Positions 34,432 to 45,731 of a stretch of 64,000 nucleotides of DNA are shown one piece after another. The stretch comes from Takakia lepidozioides (Eukaryota > Streptophyta > Takakiopsida > Takakiales > Takakiaceae), in contig CM060732.1 in the NCBI GenBank assembly GCA_030704615.1, positions 40,901,053-40,965,052 on the forward strand. The letters are read 5' to 3'. The notes beneath the pieces are model-generated. The model saw only the letters and a program-made list of their open reading frames with translations. It searched no databases and was not told the origin of the DNA. Every line of letters begins with the position of its first letter. Positions within the stretch are counted from its first letter, which is position 1. A program made the translations under genes and the position numbers.

Positions 34432-35601
34432 GGGGCGCGTAGGTCAACGCTGGATCATGGAACAGGGCTGGCAGGAGTTTTTCAAAGATCCTTCACAATG
34501 GTGGGACGGTAGCGTTGACAAAGTGAGCTTTCTTCATGCAAGATGTGAAGGAGTTTGCCTGATCTCTGGTATGATTATATCGTGTGGACTGGATTGTACC
34601 CCTAGTTGCTGAGCGAATTTAGAATCTCGCTTTGATGTGCGGAAATTGATTTTACTGTCCGTCCGTATCGTAGGTTGTTCTTCCTGAGCACGGCATGAAA
34701 GTAGGATGCGCAACGTCTTTTCCCTGGAGTTTGCAAGGTGCTTGGGGAGGGTTGAGGCTGTGGCTACTCAGCTGCTCCTTGGTCATTTTCACAGACCACT
34801 CCAAAATCTCCAGACTACAGACATAATCATCTGTGTAAGTTTGGACATGTTCGTATGTTCCTCCAATGGAGCACAAAGTGACTCGCATGAATGTTGTTGA
34901 AGCTCCCTAGCACTCCTCCATAAAGGAACTTATCAAAATGTTGATGCTGCCGGATTTTTGGGCACTAAGGTCTACCGTGGAGCATGGAGCAGCACTGGCA
35001 TGAGTTTTTTAAAGATCCTTCGCAATGGTGGGACAACCGCAATCACAAGGTGTGGCTTTTTTAATATATGATGTGATAAAGTTTGTCTGTTCTGTAAATT
35101 TGGTCTGTCATTATCATGATTTGGTATTATTCCTGTTGTTACAAGGTACTTGGTAGGGTCAGCTTGGTCTTAGGAGATGACGGTTAAATTTATGGCTGCT
35201 CAGCTGCACTGTGGTGGTTCTCACAGACCAATCCGAGATCACCTGACTACAGACACAAGCAGCACACACAAGAGGTCATTTCGGGTTGATGGTTGGTTGA
35301 GTCCTTTGTGGGTGAAAGAAAAGCTAGCTGCTTTCATGACCCAAGATCAAGGACAATGTGGTGAGGGCACCTTCTTCTTCAACACCTTTTAGCCTGTTTT
35401 CCCCTCTTATCAGAGTCTTCACTAATTTTTCAGGTTGAACTCTGCAAGTTAGCTCAGTAGGTGGATCTATGGTGGTTTGGAGTGATTTTGACATGTCACT
35501 GCCAATGTGCCAATAGGAAAATATCCAAAAACAGATCACAGCGACAAGGAGAAGAATTGGAATGAATATTTTTCGGACCCCGTTCAATGGAGGGACAATG
35601 G
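34432..35601 (+). pseudogene. OSB-like organellar single-stranded DNA-binding protein, PDF-motif exons, interrupted
   Basis: Three exons carry successive copies of the plant OSB 'PDF' motif. Exon A, ending at the donor GTGAGC (34523), reads WQEFFKDPSQWWDGSVDK. Exon B (about 34972-35049, donor GTGTGG) reads WHEFFKDPSQWWDNRNHK. Exon C, after the acceptor CCAATAG (about 35516), reads KYPKTDHSDKEKNW then NEYFSDPVQWRDN and is cut at 35601 by gypsy sequence. The introns after exons A and B share sequence (TGCTCAG..TTTTCACAGACC type), so the exon-intron module was duplicated. OSB proteins bind single-stranded DNA in mitochondria or plastids and affect recombination. The N-terminal SSB-like domain is not visible here. 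The break prevents a normal C-terminus. A second copy of the exon C region, broken at the same base, is at 52171-52558. Confidence 0.65.
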
Positions 35602-36690
35602 TATGTCATGCCGACACCAGAGGAGATCTTTGATGCCATTGGGCATGCCAAGGTTTTTAGCACTTTGGACTTACGATCCGGATATCATCAGTTGCCGATC
35701 AAGGAGGCGAATAAGCCGAAGACGACATTCTGGGGGATCAATGAGCACGGGAAGGATTGCCTATACCAGTGGCGGTTCTTACCATTTGGGCTTAAGAACG
35801 CTCCGGCAGAATTTCAGAGAGTCATGGACATGATTCTAGCAGAGGTGGAGTTTGCTCGGTGCTACATAGATGACATCATCATCTTTAGTGCTACGGTGGA
35901 GGAGCATGAGAGACACCTTCAGGCGGTATTTGAGCGCTTGAGGGCGCACAGATTGAAGTTACATCCGGGGAAATGCAAGTTTTTCCACAACCAAATTGAG
36001 TATCTGGGTCACATGATATATCCTGGAGGATTGGGGGTACAGCAGACTAAGGTAGAGGCCATTGCACAGATTCCACGCCCCACGGATGTGAGCCGAGTTC
36101 GAGCTTTCATGGGGTTGGCAAACTATTATAGACGGTTTGTCAAGGGATTTAGTGCCATTGCAAAGGCTCTAACCAAGCTGACCAAGGTGGACCGGGAGTG
36201 GCAGTGGGAAGATGAGTAAGAACGAGCTTTCCAAGAGCTCAAGGCGAGGTTGACCTCGGCGCCCATCTTGAGATGACCTATCAGGGGACGTCTTTTTCAG
36301 CTGCATATAGATTGGAGAATGCTGGGGCTTGGAGCAGTGCTCACACAGGTGGATGATGAGGGAAGAGAGTTCGTAGTGGCTTATGCTAGCCGCTCGAACA
36401 ACGCTGCAGAGACTAAGTATAGCTCATATGAGGGAGAATGCTTAGCTGTAGTGTGGGCCGTGGCACACTTCAGGTGCTATCTATACGGCAACCTCTTCAC
36501 CCTTGTCACGGATCACCAACCACTTAAGTGGTTGATGGAGTCAGACAAGCTTACGGGGAAGCTTGCATGGTGGGCACTCATCCTTCAAGAGTACGACTTT
36601 CAGGTTGTGCATCGACCGGGTTTGGTCAATCGCAATGCAGATGGGTTGAGTCGCAATCCATGCACGAGCCAGCAGGATGACACTAGAGCT
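35602..36690 (+). pseudogene. Gypsy reverse transcriptase-RNase H (copy B)
   Basis: RT begins at MPTPEEIFDAIGHAKVFSTL, so the N-terminal fingers are missing. It keeps SGYHQLPIK, LPFGLKNAPAEFQRVMD and the catalytic YIDDIIIF. The thumb and connection follow (FHNQIEYLGHMIYPGG, RAFMGLANYYRRFVKGF). RNase H has MLGLGAVLTQVDDEGRE, YEGECLAVVWAVAHF and VTDHQPLKWLMESD. Stops lie at 36217-36219 (TAA, where copy C has CAA) and 36274-36276 (TGA, where copy C has CGG). The enzyme would copy element RNA into DNA; this copy cannot. Confidence 0.9.
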
Positions 36691-36899
36691 CGGTGGCATG
36701 GTGAGACGGACGAGGAAATGGTGCCCGGATGGCATGCATCGGCATTTCTGTGTATCTTGGCAGCGGAAGGCCAGGTTGGACCTGCAACAGGGATGACTAT
36801 AGATCAAGTGTCTGAGGACCCTGAGGCCAGCAATGAGCAAGGTGGCACCAAAGATATACATGAGGATTCAGCTGTGTTGGACTACCTCCGCACTGGAGA

Positions 36900-38384
36900 C
36901 ACGGCAGCCTCTGTGACTACCACGGAGAGGGATCGGATCCTACAACAAGCCAAGAGGTTCAAGTGGGAGGGGACACACCTGCTCCGAGTGTGGGAGGATG
37001 GTCGAGTGAGGATTGTGCCTCACCCAACACAGCGGGCACGGTTAGTGCGGCATGCCCATGAGGAGTTGGGGCATTTTGGGGTGCGACGCACTCATAGTCT
37101 ACTACAGGGGCAGTATTGGGAGAGGGATCGGATCCTACAACGAGCCAAGAGGTTCAAGTGGGAGGGGACACACCTGCTCCGAGTGTGAGAGGATGGTCGA
37201 GTGAGGATTGTGCCTCACCCAACACAGCGGGCACGGTTAGTGCGGCATGCCCATGAGGAGTTGGGGCATTTTGGGGTGCGACGCACTCATAGTCTACTAC
37301 AGGGGCAGTATTGGTGGCATGGTATGCACCCAGAGGTGCAACAATTTGTGGCTAGGTGCATGGTGTGTGACAGGGTACGTGCTTCATTTAACGCCCCTAC
37401 TCCATAATTGCATCCTCTTCCGATCATAGGATTGGGCTACAGGTGGAGTCTTGACTTCGCAGGGCCGTTGCCATTGACCATGCGCCACAACAAGTACGTG
37501 TTGGTGATGGTGGAGCACTTTTCCAAGTGGATCGAGTTGGTTCCATTGCTTGATAAGGCTAATGAGGGAGCTGCGTATGCATTATTGGATTGTGTACTTA
37601 GCCGATTCGGTGCTCCAGCTGAGGTACTCACGGACCAAATGAGAGAGTTCTTGGGGAGTTTCAGGCGTTGTGTGACAAGGCCTTGGTAGACCACCGCACC
37701 ACTTCTCGGGATCATCCTGAGGCCGATGGCTTGGCAGAGAGGATTGTTCAGATAATGAAGAGGGGTTTGCGCAAGTATGGCTTGCAGAAGGAACACCTAG
37801 GAGATTGGGATCTTCAATTACCTTGGTTAGCCATGGGCTACAGGTTCAGTAAGTAAGCATCACTTGCCTCCTTCTCACCATACTTTCTTCTCTTTGGCCG
37901 AAAACCGGATTTGTCTGCATCCATTCGTAGAGAAGCTGCTACAGTTCTCAACCTTGACGATCCGGACATGTGGGCACGTGCATGTGATCAGCGTGCAGAG
38001 TTGTTCAAGAAAGTCATGCCCATGGCTTTCGAGAACCTTGTCATTGCACAACATCGTGATACGTTGAGGTATGCTACCATACGTGGTGGGGGCTATCGTC
38101 CTGGGGTTCGGAGATTTAACCTTGGTGACTATGTTTATCTGCAGCAGACTGCTCCTACGACCTTGGATGTGACTGTAGGACGTACTATTTTGAGGGTTCG
38201 AGAGGTATTGCCCTCAGGAGTCCTGATCTTGGAGGGTCGGGATGGCATGATTTGGAAGGACCATGTGGCATCCACCATGCTGGTGTGTGAACAATGCTCT
38301 AGAGGTTGGCATATGGGATGCTTGACTCCACCTCTTGAGATGGTTCCTGATGGGGATTGGTTATGTCCGCATTGCATTGGATAG
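36900..38384 (+). pseudogene. Gypsy integrase with shortened PHD finger (copy B)
   Basis: Zinc-binding domain (HAHEELGHFGVRRTHSLL ... CMVCDRV), then the catalytic core with WSLDFAGPLPLT (first Asp), SRFGAPAEVLTDQ (second Asp) and SRDHPEADGLAER (Glu). Then a C-terminal domain (GVRRFNLGDYVYLQQTAP, RTILRVREVLPSG) and the second half of a PHD finger (CEQCSRGWHMGCLTPPLE ... CPHC). Stops at 37405-37407 and 37854-37856 replace CAA codons of copy C. A one-base loss near 37650 shifts the frame. The first PHD zinc ligands are deleted: DHV is joined directly to ASTMLVC. Confidence 0.88.
36925..37314 (+). repeat. 195-bp in-frame tandem duplication in copy B
   Basis: The segment starting GAGAGGGATCGGATCC at 36925 is repeated from 37120. 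Each unit is 195 bases (65 codons) and covers the end of the RNase H linker and the zinc-binding start of integrase. The second unit has a TGG-to-TGA stop. The copy at 61.9 kb has the segment once. Confidence 0.9.
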
Positions 38385-38644
38385 TGGTATTGGATACAAC
38401 CATGGAAGGCTAACAAGAAATGCAAGGCCAAGCTACTAGGAGACCTTGAACACACGAGATCCTAGCTCAAGTTCACAGATTGCAAGACGGCGACTAACGA
38501 TGGGGCTACTCTTGTACCCGGCCTCTTGGTCTATAGAGTTTGAGTACAATAGGGACAGTGATAGAGGACTTAGTACGGCTGTGGCTATTACATCTTGTAG
38601 CTATCTGGAGTTAGAGGGACCTATCCACCAGCTAGGGGGGCGAT

Positions 38645-39061
38645 TGTGGCAGACTACTTTATTGTGCATCTATGTGTGGTGTGGTTTGGACAGCGATGTA
38701 GTTGTGTAGCGATACGTATGCGCACGACAGCTGTCAAATTAAATAAACACAATGTGAAACTAACTAGAATAAATCTAGTTATTTGTATTTAACACTTGGA
38801 TTTAGTTCAAGTGTTAAGTCAGGTGTCAAGTTTGAGCTTGACACCTGAACCATCTTATCTTCACGAGAGCGTCAGTCGTGCGGCTCATCTCTCTCGAGTT
38901 GAGCCTGCACGACCGAGCTCCTTCACTGCTTAGAATCTGAGTGTGTTTATGAAGGGAGAATAGGACGTTGTGGGGTGGACTCCCCATAGCTTGGGGTGCC
39001 CCTGGCTCGACTCTTAGTTTTAATGAGTGATTGTGTTGTATTGAGTGTTTCTGTGTCAACA
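38645..39061 (+). repeat. LTR-like 3' end of copy B (85-base module plus core)
   Basis: Directly follows the polypurine tract AGCTAGGGGGGCGA. It begins TGTGGCAGAC, has the 85-base module to 38729, GC, then the core TGTCAA...GTGTCAACA from 38732 to 39061. TG...CA ends fit an LTR. Confidence 0.8.
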
Positions 39062-39453
39062 ATGTGAATCTAGTTTCCAATCCCTTCATGAACATTTCTG
39101 GCCTCTCCTTGAGCAGATTGTCACAAATCCAAACTAGCAGCATTCCAACTGTCAACTTGGCGTGGCCATTGGTGGGGCTCACATCGACCTCGTGTTTCTT
39201 CTTAGACCCAAACAGCAGGTCCAGCCCACCTCTACACACAAAACAAGCACCCACAATTTGCCAGATTGAGAGGCTCTAGCGCCAGAATAGAAACGCCAGA
39301 ACACAAAAACTTCACGTTATGCCCCTTCAAAGAAGCACCTCCGCTTCCCTCTGGCAAGCGCACAGATTACCAAGTTATATTCTAATAGTGCTTTAAAAAA
39401 AACATCATATCTAGCTTAGCACTAGAAAACTGGATAGCTCATCTATCTCGAGT
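39062..39453. other. Spacer of a large inverted repeat
   Basis: The first 20 bases still belong to the arm. The rest separates the two LTR arms. No gene is seen. Confidence 0.4.
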
Positions 39454-39803
39454 GATTGGAAACTAGATTCACACTATTGACACAGAAACACTCAATACAA
39501 CACAATCACTCATTAAAACTAAGAGTCGAGCCAGGGGCACCCCAAGCTATGGGGACTCCACCCCACAACGTCTCATTCTCCCTTCATAAACACACTCAGA
39601 TTCTAAGCAGTGAAGGAGCTCGGTCGTGCAGACTCAACTCGAGAGAGATGAGCCGCACGACTGACGCTCTCGTGAAGATAAGATGGTTCAGGTGTCAAGC
39701 TAAACTTGACACCTAACTTAACACTTGAACTAAATCCAAGTGTTAAATACAAATAACTAGATTTATTCTAGTTAGTTTCACACTGTGTTTATTTAACTTG
39801 ACA
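39454..39803 (-). repeat. Inverted LTR core
   Basis: Reverse complement of the core at 38732-39082, including the GTGAATCTAGTTTCCAATC extension. Its outer edge ends in TTGACA (TGTCAAG on minus) at 39803. Beyond 39454 it continues with CACTCGAGATAGATGAGC, a sequence that also follows the LTR at 52562. It does not carry the 85-base module. Confidence 0.85.
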
Positions 39804-40077
39804 TGGCCTTTGGAGTGCAATCTGTTTTGGGCTTGTTTACCTGCCACATCAACGGTCAAAGCCCTTTTCAGGCCCAAAACGTAAATGAGAGATCTAAGAT
39901 ATTTTTTGTAGGTTGTAACTTTTGTTTTTTTTCAAAATTTTTTTTTGCATCATACTCGAGACAAATCCCCTGTCATTAAAGCTTCAGGAGTGGGGCCCAT
40001 CAGATTAGATCTGCAAAAATTTGGTCGAACTGCAATTCAAAGTGACCCGATTCAGGTCGCTTGGGAACTTAAGGGTT
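39804..40077 (-). mobile_element. Truncated relative of the piggyBac-like miniature element
   Basis: The right end reads CTTAAGGG followed by TTAA, and just inside is GACCCGATTCAGGTCGC. In reverse complement these match the left end of the 4710-5474 element (TTAACC, then the GCGACCCGAATCGGG palindrome). The other end is lost at the LTR edge at 39803. Confidence 0.45.
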
Positions 40078-40557
40078 AAACATCTAATTTTCAAATTATT
40101 TTTATTTTATTTTTCATCATCAAGCTTGACCAAAGATCACCAAAAGGTTACGTGAACTTCCCGCAGGTGGGAATGTTAGTGGTCTAGAGTGCGCTCGAGT
40201 TTTAGAGTTGGATGTCGAAAGTCTTGTACCAACTACCAACCCCACGAGGAGTAGACATAATGGATTGAAGCAAAAGTAGAAACAAGCAGTCTCTTTGCAA
40301 TATTGCTTATGAAAAGCTTCGTGATACAACTGTAGTAGTATACGGATAGCTTGTAGAGTCCAGCCTATAACCAACAACGAGTGGCAAAGCAGATGATATG
40401 GATATATACCTAAGCTGTCAGACTAGCGGAAACCAGCCATCGGCGAGAACCTGGTTATTCATAATCGTCCACATGTCAACTACCATTGTACATCCAAATT
40501 AACAAAGATACTATTCAACTGATGCACAGCTAACTAATAACTTAGTAGAATCCAACA
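40078..40557 (-). repeat. Probable LTR of the minus-strand copia element
   Basis: On the minus strand the sequence after the polypurine tract begins TGTTGGATTCTACT at 40557, a typical copia LTR start. The far edge is not defined. No second LTR copy is visible to confirm it. Confidence 0.45.
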
Positions 40558-40570
40558 CTCCCACTCATCA
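40558..40570 (-). other. Copia polypurine tract
   Basis: Minus strand TGATGAGTGGGAG lies just before TGTTGG at 40557 and just after the RNase H coding end. Confidence 0.55.
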
Positions 40571-40592
40571 GGGGAATACTCAATGATAATCT

Positions 40593-42240
40593 TCAAAACA
40601 CAACACAAACCCCCACTTCAGTGACGGGCATGGGAAGCATATGGAGTATGCTTTTGAAATGAAGAAACTTCTCAGCTGGCAGTGCTTTGGTAAACACATC
40701 AGCAATCTGATTGTTGGTGGAAATGTAAATCAACAAAATGAGACCAGCCCTCTGTTGGTATTCACAATGAACATGAAATTGAATGTCAATGTGCTTCATC
40801 CTCCTTTGAAATTCTAGATTGGCAACCATCTTAATAGCACTTTGACTATCACAGTTGAACAGTACGGTATGACCAAGTTGAGAAAAACCTAGATTCTCCA
40901 ATAAGTGCTGGTACCATACAATTTCTTTGGCAGTTAGACACGCTGCGATGTATTCAGATTCGGTTGTGCTGCTTGTCGTGCAAACTGTCTGCTTTCTAGA
41001 TATCCAAATAACAGGTCTCTGATTCAAAAACAATGTGCAACCACTTTTGGATTTTATGTCATCATCATCGGCATCATAATCGGCATCTGGATAGGCAATT
41101 ACCCGGTTTGGACGTTCTTTGCTGCATGAATATGATATAGCAAAATGAGTTGTCCCCTTCAAATACCGTAAGATCCGCTTGATAGCAGTACAATGTATGC
41201 ATTTTGGGTTAGAAGAGAACTTGGAGATAGTACTTACTACGTATGCAATATCCGGGCAGCTTCCAATCATGGCAAGCCACAAACATTATGCACCCAAAAA
41301 TTTCTTGATATGGAAAGTTGTCTTCTCTTTCCTCTAGATCATCATCACAAGTGGCAAATAACTATACATTCGGGTCAGACGGGGTAGAGACTGGATGATA
41401 AATTTTCTCGTAGCTAAAACGCTTAAGCATCCGCAAAATATACTGCGTCTGATCCAAGTATATGGTTCCCTACGCTTGATTAATTCTGGTGATTCGTAGT
41501 CCCACATAACAGTCAGCAGATCCACCAGTGCATTCGAACACCTTGTCGAGGTATGCCACCATATCATCAAGTCAAGCTGCTTGAGCACAGCAGCCAAGGC
41601 CATCATCTACATAAATCGCAGTGATAAGTTTCGATGGGGAGGTACTAATTATGTACACACAGGGATCAACAAAAGTGGCTTGGTATTGAGTTAAGAACTA
41701 GTTGAACTTTACATTTTAGGCTTTGGAAGTTTGTCATAAATTACCATATAAACTCTTCAGTAATCGGCACACTTGCTTTCCTTTGCCAGTAGATACAAAT
41801 CCTTGCAGCTTCTCCATGAAAATTTCTTCCTCTAGATCATCGTGAAATAATGCAGTCTTAATGTCGAATTGCTTCATCTCCATGTTTTTCGCTGCTGCTA
41901 TTGCCAGTACCGTTCTAATAAGACTTATACTGCGCGATATGAGCATAAGTCCCTGCAAAGTCAATCCCTTGCTTCTGAGAGTAACATTTTGCAACGCCAA
42001 CCCTAGCCTTGAACTTGGAAATCAAGCCATTTGAATCAAGTTTTACCTTGGAAACCCACTTGCTCTTAATTGCTTTTCGACCATCTGGTAGATCAACAAT
42101 CTTCCATGTGTTGTTCTTCAATAATGAATCATATTCTTCTTTCATATAGTCTGCTCTCATTGTCATATAGAGAGCATTGCCTCATTGCCTCATTGTAAAT
42201 CTGAGTCTCCATCGGCAATGATTCGGTAAATCCTACAAAC
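40593..42240 (-). pseudogene. Ty1/copia reverse transcriptase-RNase H, decayed
   Basis: Minus reading. The N-terminal part (about 42240-41915) has EEYDSLLKNNTWKIVDLP and KSKWVSKVKLDSNG, the usual start of copia RT. Next come AAAKNMEMKQFDIKTALFHD and VCRLLKSLYG (42000-41734), then a degenerate stretch 41730-41290. RNase H (41282-40593) has RPNRVIAYPDADY, SKSGCTLFLNQRPVIWISRK, STTESEYIAACLTAKE and QIADVFTKALP. Frame changes near 41930 and 41700 and the loss of a clear YVDD box show decay. Integrase and gag are not seen upstream of 42240, so the element is 5'-truncated. Confidence 0.85.
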
Positions 42241-43262
42241 GAGTGATGTGTCCCTCAAACAAGTGCCCAATCACCATAGTGTTGCGGAGGTGCTCTGGTA
42301 CATTTTGGTAAGCGTTATTCGGTGTCATTAGCAAGTTGTGCAAAGATATTCAAAGGCACACACTCTAGTGGCAAAAATAAGAAAAGTCCACTAGTTCAAA
42401 CTTTTCAGCACTGATACAGGATAATTGGATAACCGCACATAGATTTATAAAAGAACATTATAAATGAGTCAGAATTTGATACATTGTAAGGCAAGGAAAC
42501 CATAGTCGCAAGACGTGAAGCTTCCTTAAGATCCAGAGCTTCAGTACATAATGAGCTATGGAGAGCAAAATGCACTCGTAAAGGAAGCAGGAGGGTACCA
42601 AACATAGTATCAGAGCCTGGGGATGTGCCGAATTCAGCTGCAGAATAGGTAAATGTGTCGATTCCACTTGTAGTAACCTGCTGATAACCTCAGGTCCTTG
42701 CAAACAATCGCATCATTTTGGGTGGCAAACAGAAATGACCAACATTTTCTTCTCATTCCTTGCATTCACATACGTGTACAAAATAAGACAAAAGATTTAG
42801 GGATCCTGCTATCAACCAACTGTAAGAATCATGGAAAGAACCATGCGATGAGAGGGCCGCATCAGGTCAAGAAGAAGACGAACCTCATCATCATCGCACC
42901 AGGCTTAGGTTCTTGGTGTTCATCTTCAGCAAAAAAATCCCAATAGGCTTTGCAATCAGAAAAACCTTGAGAATGAATTACACACATGCCCACCCCCAAT
43001 ATGATGATGGATACGAATACTCATACAAATACTATGACAAATATAAACACAGATACAAATACATACTTGAAATTTGTTTTTACAATTTGCGTATTGGCCC
43101 CCAATGTTTTTGTTTTTCTCTTTCATCATTTTTATTCATTTTTCTCTCCCCCAATCAGGTAATAATTTGATTTTAATGCATTTTTGTGGAAAAAATGAGG
43201 GAGAAAAAAAAAAGCTTTCCCTTGCTTCATCGTCAAAATTAATAAAACAGTGATATATAAAT
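42241..43262. other. Retroelement debris and short frames
   Basis: The motif TAGTATCAGAGC at 42605-42616 (plus) resembles a decayed tRNA-iMet primer binding site of a separate element on the opposite strand to the copia remnant. No supporting LTR or gag was found. The rest holds no recognised gene. Confidence 0.3.
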
Positions 43263-43284
43263 ATAATAATAATAATAATAATAA
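43263..43284. repeat. (AAT)n microsatellite
   Basis: Seven consecutive ATA/AAT triplets. Confidence 0.9.
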
Positions 43285-44555
43285 AATACGGAAACTCAAA
43301 ATTGAGTGTGCCCAAAGAAGCCAGATCGTAGGCCACGTGTCGAGGTTCTAATGGTTAAGTAAAAGATCACATTTTGATGCTATAATCCCATAGGAAAACA
43401 ATAAATTCGTCCAGACTCACAGTTTCATTCGTCCAGACAGATGATAAGCCCTAGTATGTTTGGGTACCGGAACGAAATTGTGGTATCAAATGATAGATTT
43501 CCCAATTGATACCCCACAGATACATTATGTCCGTCCAATATCTCTTCGTAATTATCATCCACCTTTCCGTGTCCTTACCTTTTCAAATCTGCAGTGGAGA
43601 CATTTATCAAATGTTTTTTAATTCAAAAATTAAAAAACATATTATTCATTAACTGTGATATATTTGTGAAATATTAAGCTATTTAATCCGGTTAAAGTTT
43701 TACTTCAAATTATTTGAGGGAATAATTACACGGAGGGTTTGGACAGCGACCGGCGAACAATATAAGAATCCGCGAGATGGTTACCCTTGGGAGTACTCCG
43801 AAGAGATTTTAGTAGGCATCGTTGGACTTGCCCTCATTGTTCTCGGAAGGAGAGCAAGAGTCACTCTCATTGCCTCGAAATCACTCGTTTCATTTGCAAG
43901 CTGTCTAAGGCCAAGTAGAGGACTACAGCTGCAAGATCGAGCATGGACGTCTGCACAGTAGCTCTCAAGTTTTGACATCTATCTCGTGGATTATATTTTT
44001 CTATTTGTAGCTTGTTGAGAGTCTGTTTTTGCTGCACTACAATAGAGTGATTTCACCACTGAAAATGCCTCATATTGATCAGCAATTGTTGAGTTTTACA
44101 GCTCGTTGTCAGGCTTGCATTGAGCTACTAGTCACTAATTAATCAGTACCCAAATTTATTGGAATAGTGCAGAACCTCACACAAGGTTATCAGCTTGCTA
44201 ATTCTATGGCGCAAGTTAAAGGAGATCCGTTGCCAAGACCACAAAGTCCTGCTTGCGACCCGCAATCATGTGTATGTATCCGGCTCCTCTGATCTGACAT
44301 AATATGATGTCTGCAATTACTTGGATTACTGGGCTAAAATCCTAGGGGTGTACGTATAACAGTCCTACTTGCAATTCTTCTATTCAGAGTTCGAACTGCT
44401 CGCAAGTGCGGGGTACCCGTTGATAGAGATTGAAATAGGCTCTATGCGAAGCTGGATTTGAATTTCTTTTCCGATGTAGCCGCGTACTATTATTAGAGAA
44501 GAACTTTGACATAGTAACTTGTTATAAGATACGGCTCAGCCGGATCTCTTAAGAC
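43285..44555. other. No recognisable gene
   Basis: AT-rich. A 65-codon minus frame at 43781-43978 has no known motif. Confidence 0.35.
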
Positions 44556-44559
44556 TTCA

Positions 44560-45545
44560 TCTAAGTACAAAATCTCTCATGTCAGAAGTACAAAATCGGA
44601 AAATCTGAAATCTGAATCGAATCTAAATGTAAATGTAAATTGAATTCGATTCGATTCAAAATCAAATCAAAATTCGATTCGATTTGATTTGATCAAAATT
44701 CGAATCACATCGAATTACACTTGATTTGTTTGATCAATTCAATCAATTTGATCAATTCGAATTCGATCAATTCGATCAAATCGATTTGAATCAATCAATT
44801 GATCAATCAAATTCGATCGATCGATTCAAATTCGATTATTTGAATCCAATTGAATGAATCGATTGAATTCGAATCATTCAGGATCATTGTTTGAATGATT
44901 CTAGATGTTTGTTTGAATAATTGTTTGGTTGTTTGAATGATTTGAATGTTTTAAACGATCATTCCATTGAATCATTTTAGATTTGTTAATACTTCCTTTG
45001 AAGTACAAAATCTCTCATGTCTGAAGTACAAAATCTGGAAATTGATTCAATTTTATCAATCAATTGATCAATCAAATTCGATTGATTGATTGATTCAAAT
45101 TCGATTCAATTCAATTTATTGAATCAATCGATTGAATTCGAATCATTCTGGATCATTGTTTCAATGATTCTAGATGATTATTTGATTGTTTGAATGATTT
45201 GAATGTTTCAAACGATCATTCAATTGAATCATTCTAGATCTGTTAAGACTTCATCTGAAATACAAAATCTCTCATGTCTGAAGTACAAAATCTGAAAATC
45301 TGAAAATCTGAAATCTAAATTCAAATCTAAATTTAAATCAAATTCGATTCGATTCAAAATTGAATCAAAATTCGAATCAAATTGAATTGAATTCGATTTA
45401 TTCGATCAATTCGATCAATTCGATCAATTCGAATTTGGTCTTCGATCAAATTGATTCGATTCGATTTGATCATCCAATTCGATTGATTGGTTCAAATTGG
45501 ATTTGATTGATTGAATCTTGATTCAAAAAATTATTGATTTAAAAA
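44560..45545. repeat. GATTC/AATTC-rich low-complexity block with larger repeats
   Basis: Dominated by words such as ATTCGATTC, GATCAATTCGAT and TTGAATC, giving many short self-complementary stretches. A longer phrase (AAGTACAAAATCTCTCATGT) recurs near 44570, 45003 and 45265, so there are about three higher-order copies of roughly 260-430 bases. No coding frame is seen. Confidence 0.85.
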
Positions 45546-45731
45546 TTGATTTTTCCATATCAATCTGTACTTGATTTACATGAACAACATCACATAAAGT
45601 TGAAGTCATTTAAACCAGACCCTTATGTATTGAGCTAGAGTCTACAAGCCACAGGCTTCAAGCTCACTTGCAGCTAGACCCAGAACATCGAAACCAAATG
45701 TTGGTGCTAATCACCAAGTTTGACTGGTCAG

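Larger units (their letters stand above)
35602..39061 (+). mobile_element. Ty3/gypsy retrotransposon copy B, 5'-truncated
   Basis: Starts abruptly inside the reverse transcriptase and runs through RNase H, integrase, a shortened PHD finger, a conserved 3' leader, a polypurine tract and an LTR-like end. It is closely related to the copy at 56.0-63.9 kb but lacks gag, protease and the methyltransferase. Five or more stops and at least one frameshift make it inactive. Confidence 0.9.

Noticed and set aside
36541-36861. 106-codon minus frame conserved in both gypsy copies (also 61560-61880)
   Set aside because: Conservation follows from the plus-strand pol sequence; codon changes follow the plus frame.
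42605-42616. Primer binding site of the copia element
   Set aside because: It reads on the plus strand while the copia pol is on the minus strand, so it cannot belong to that element.
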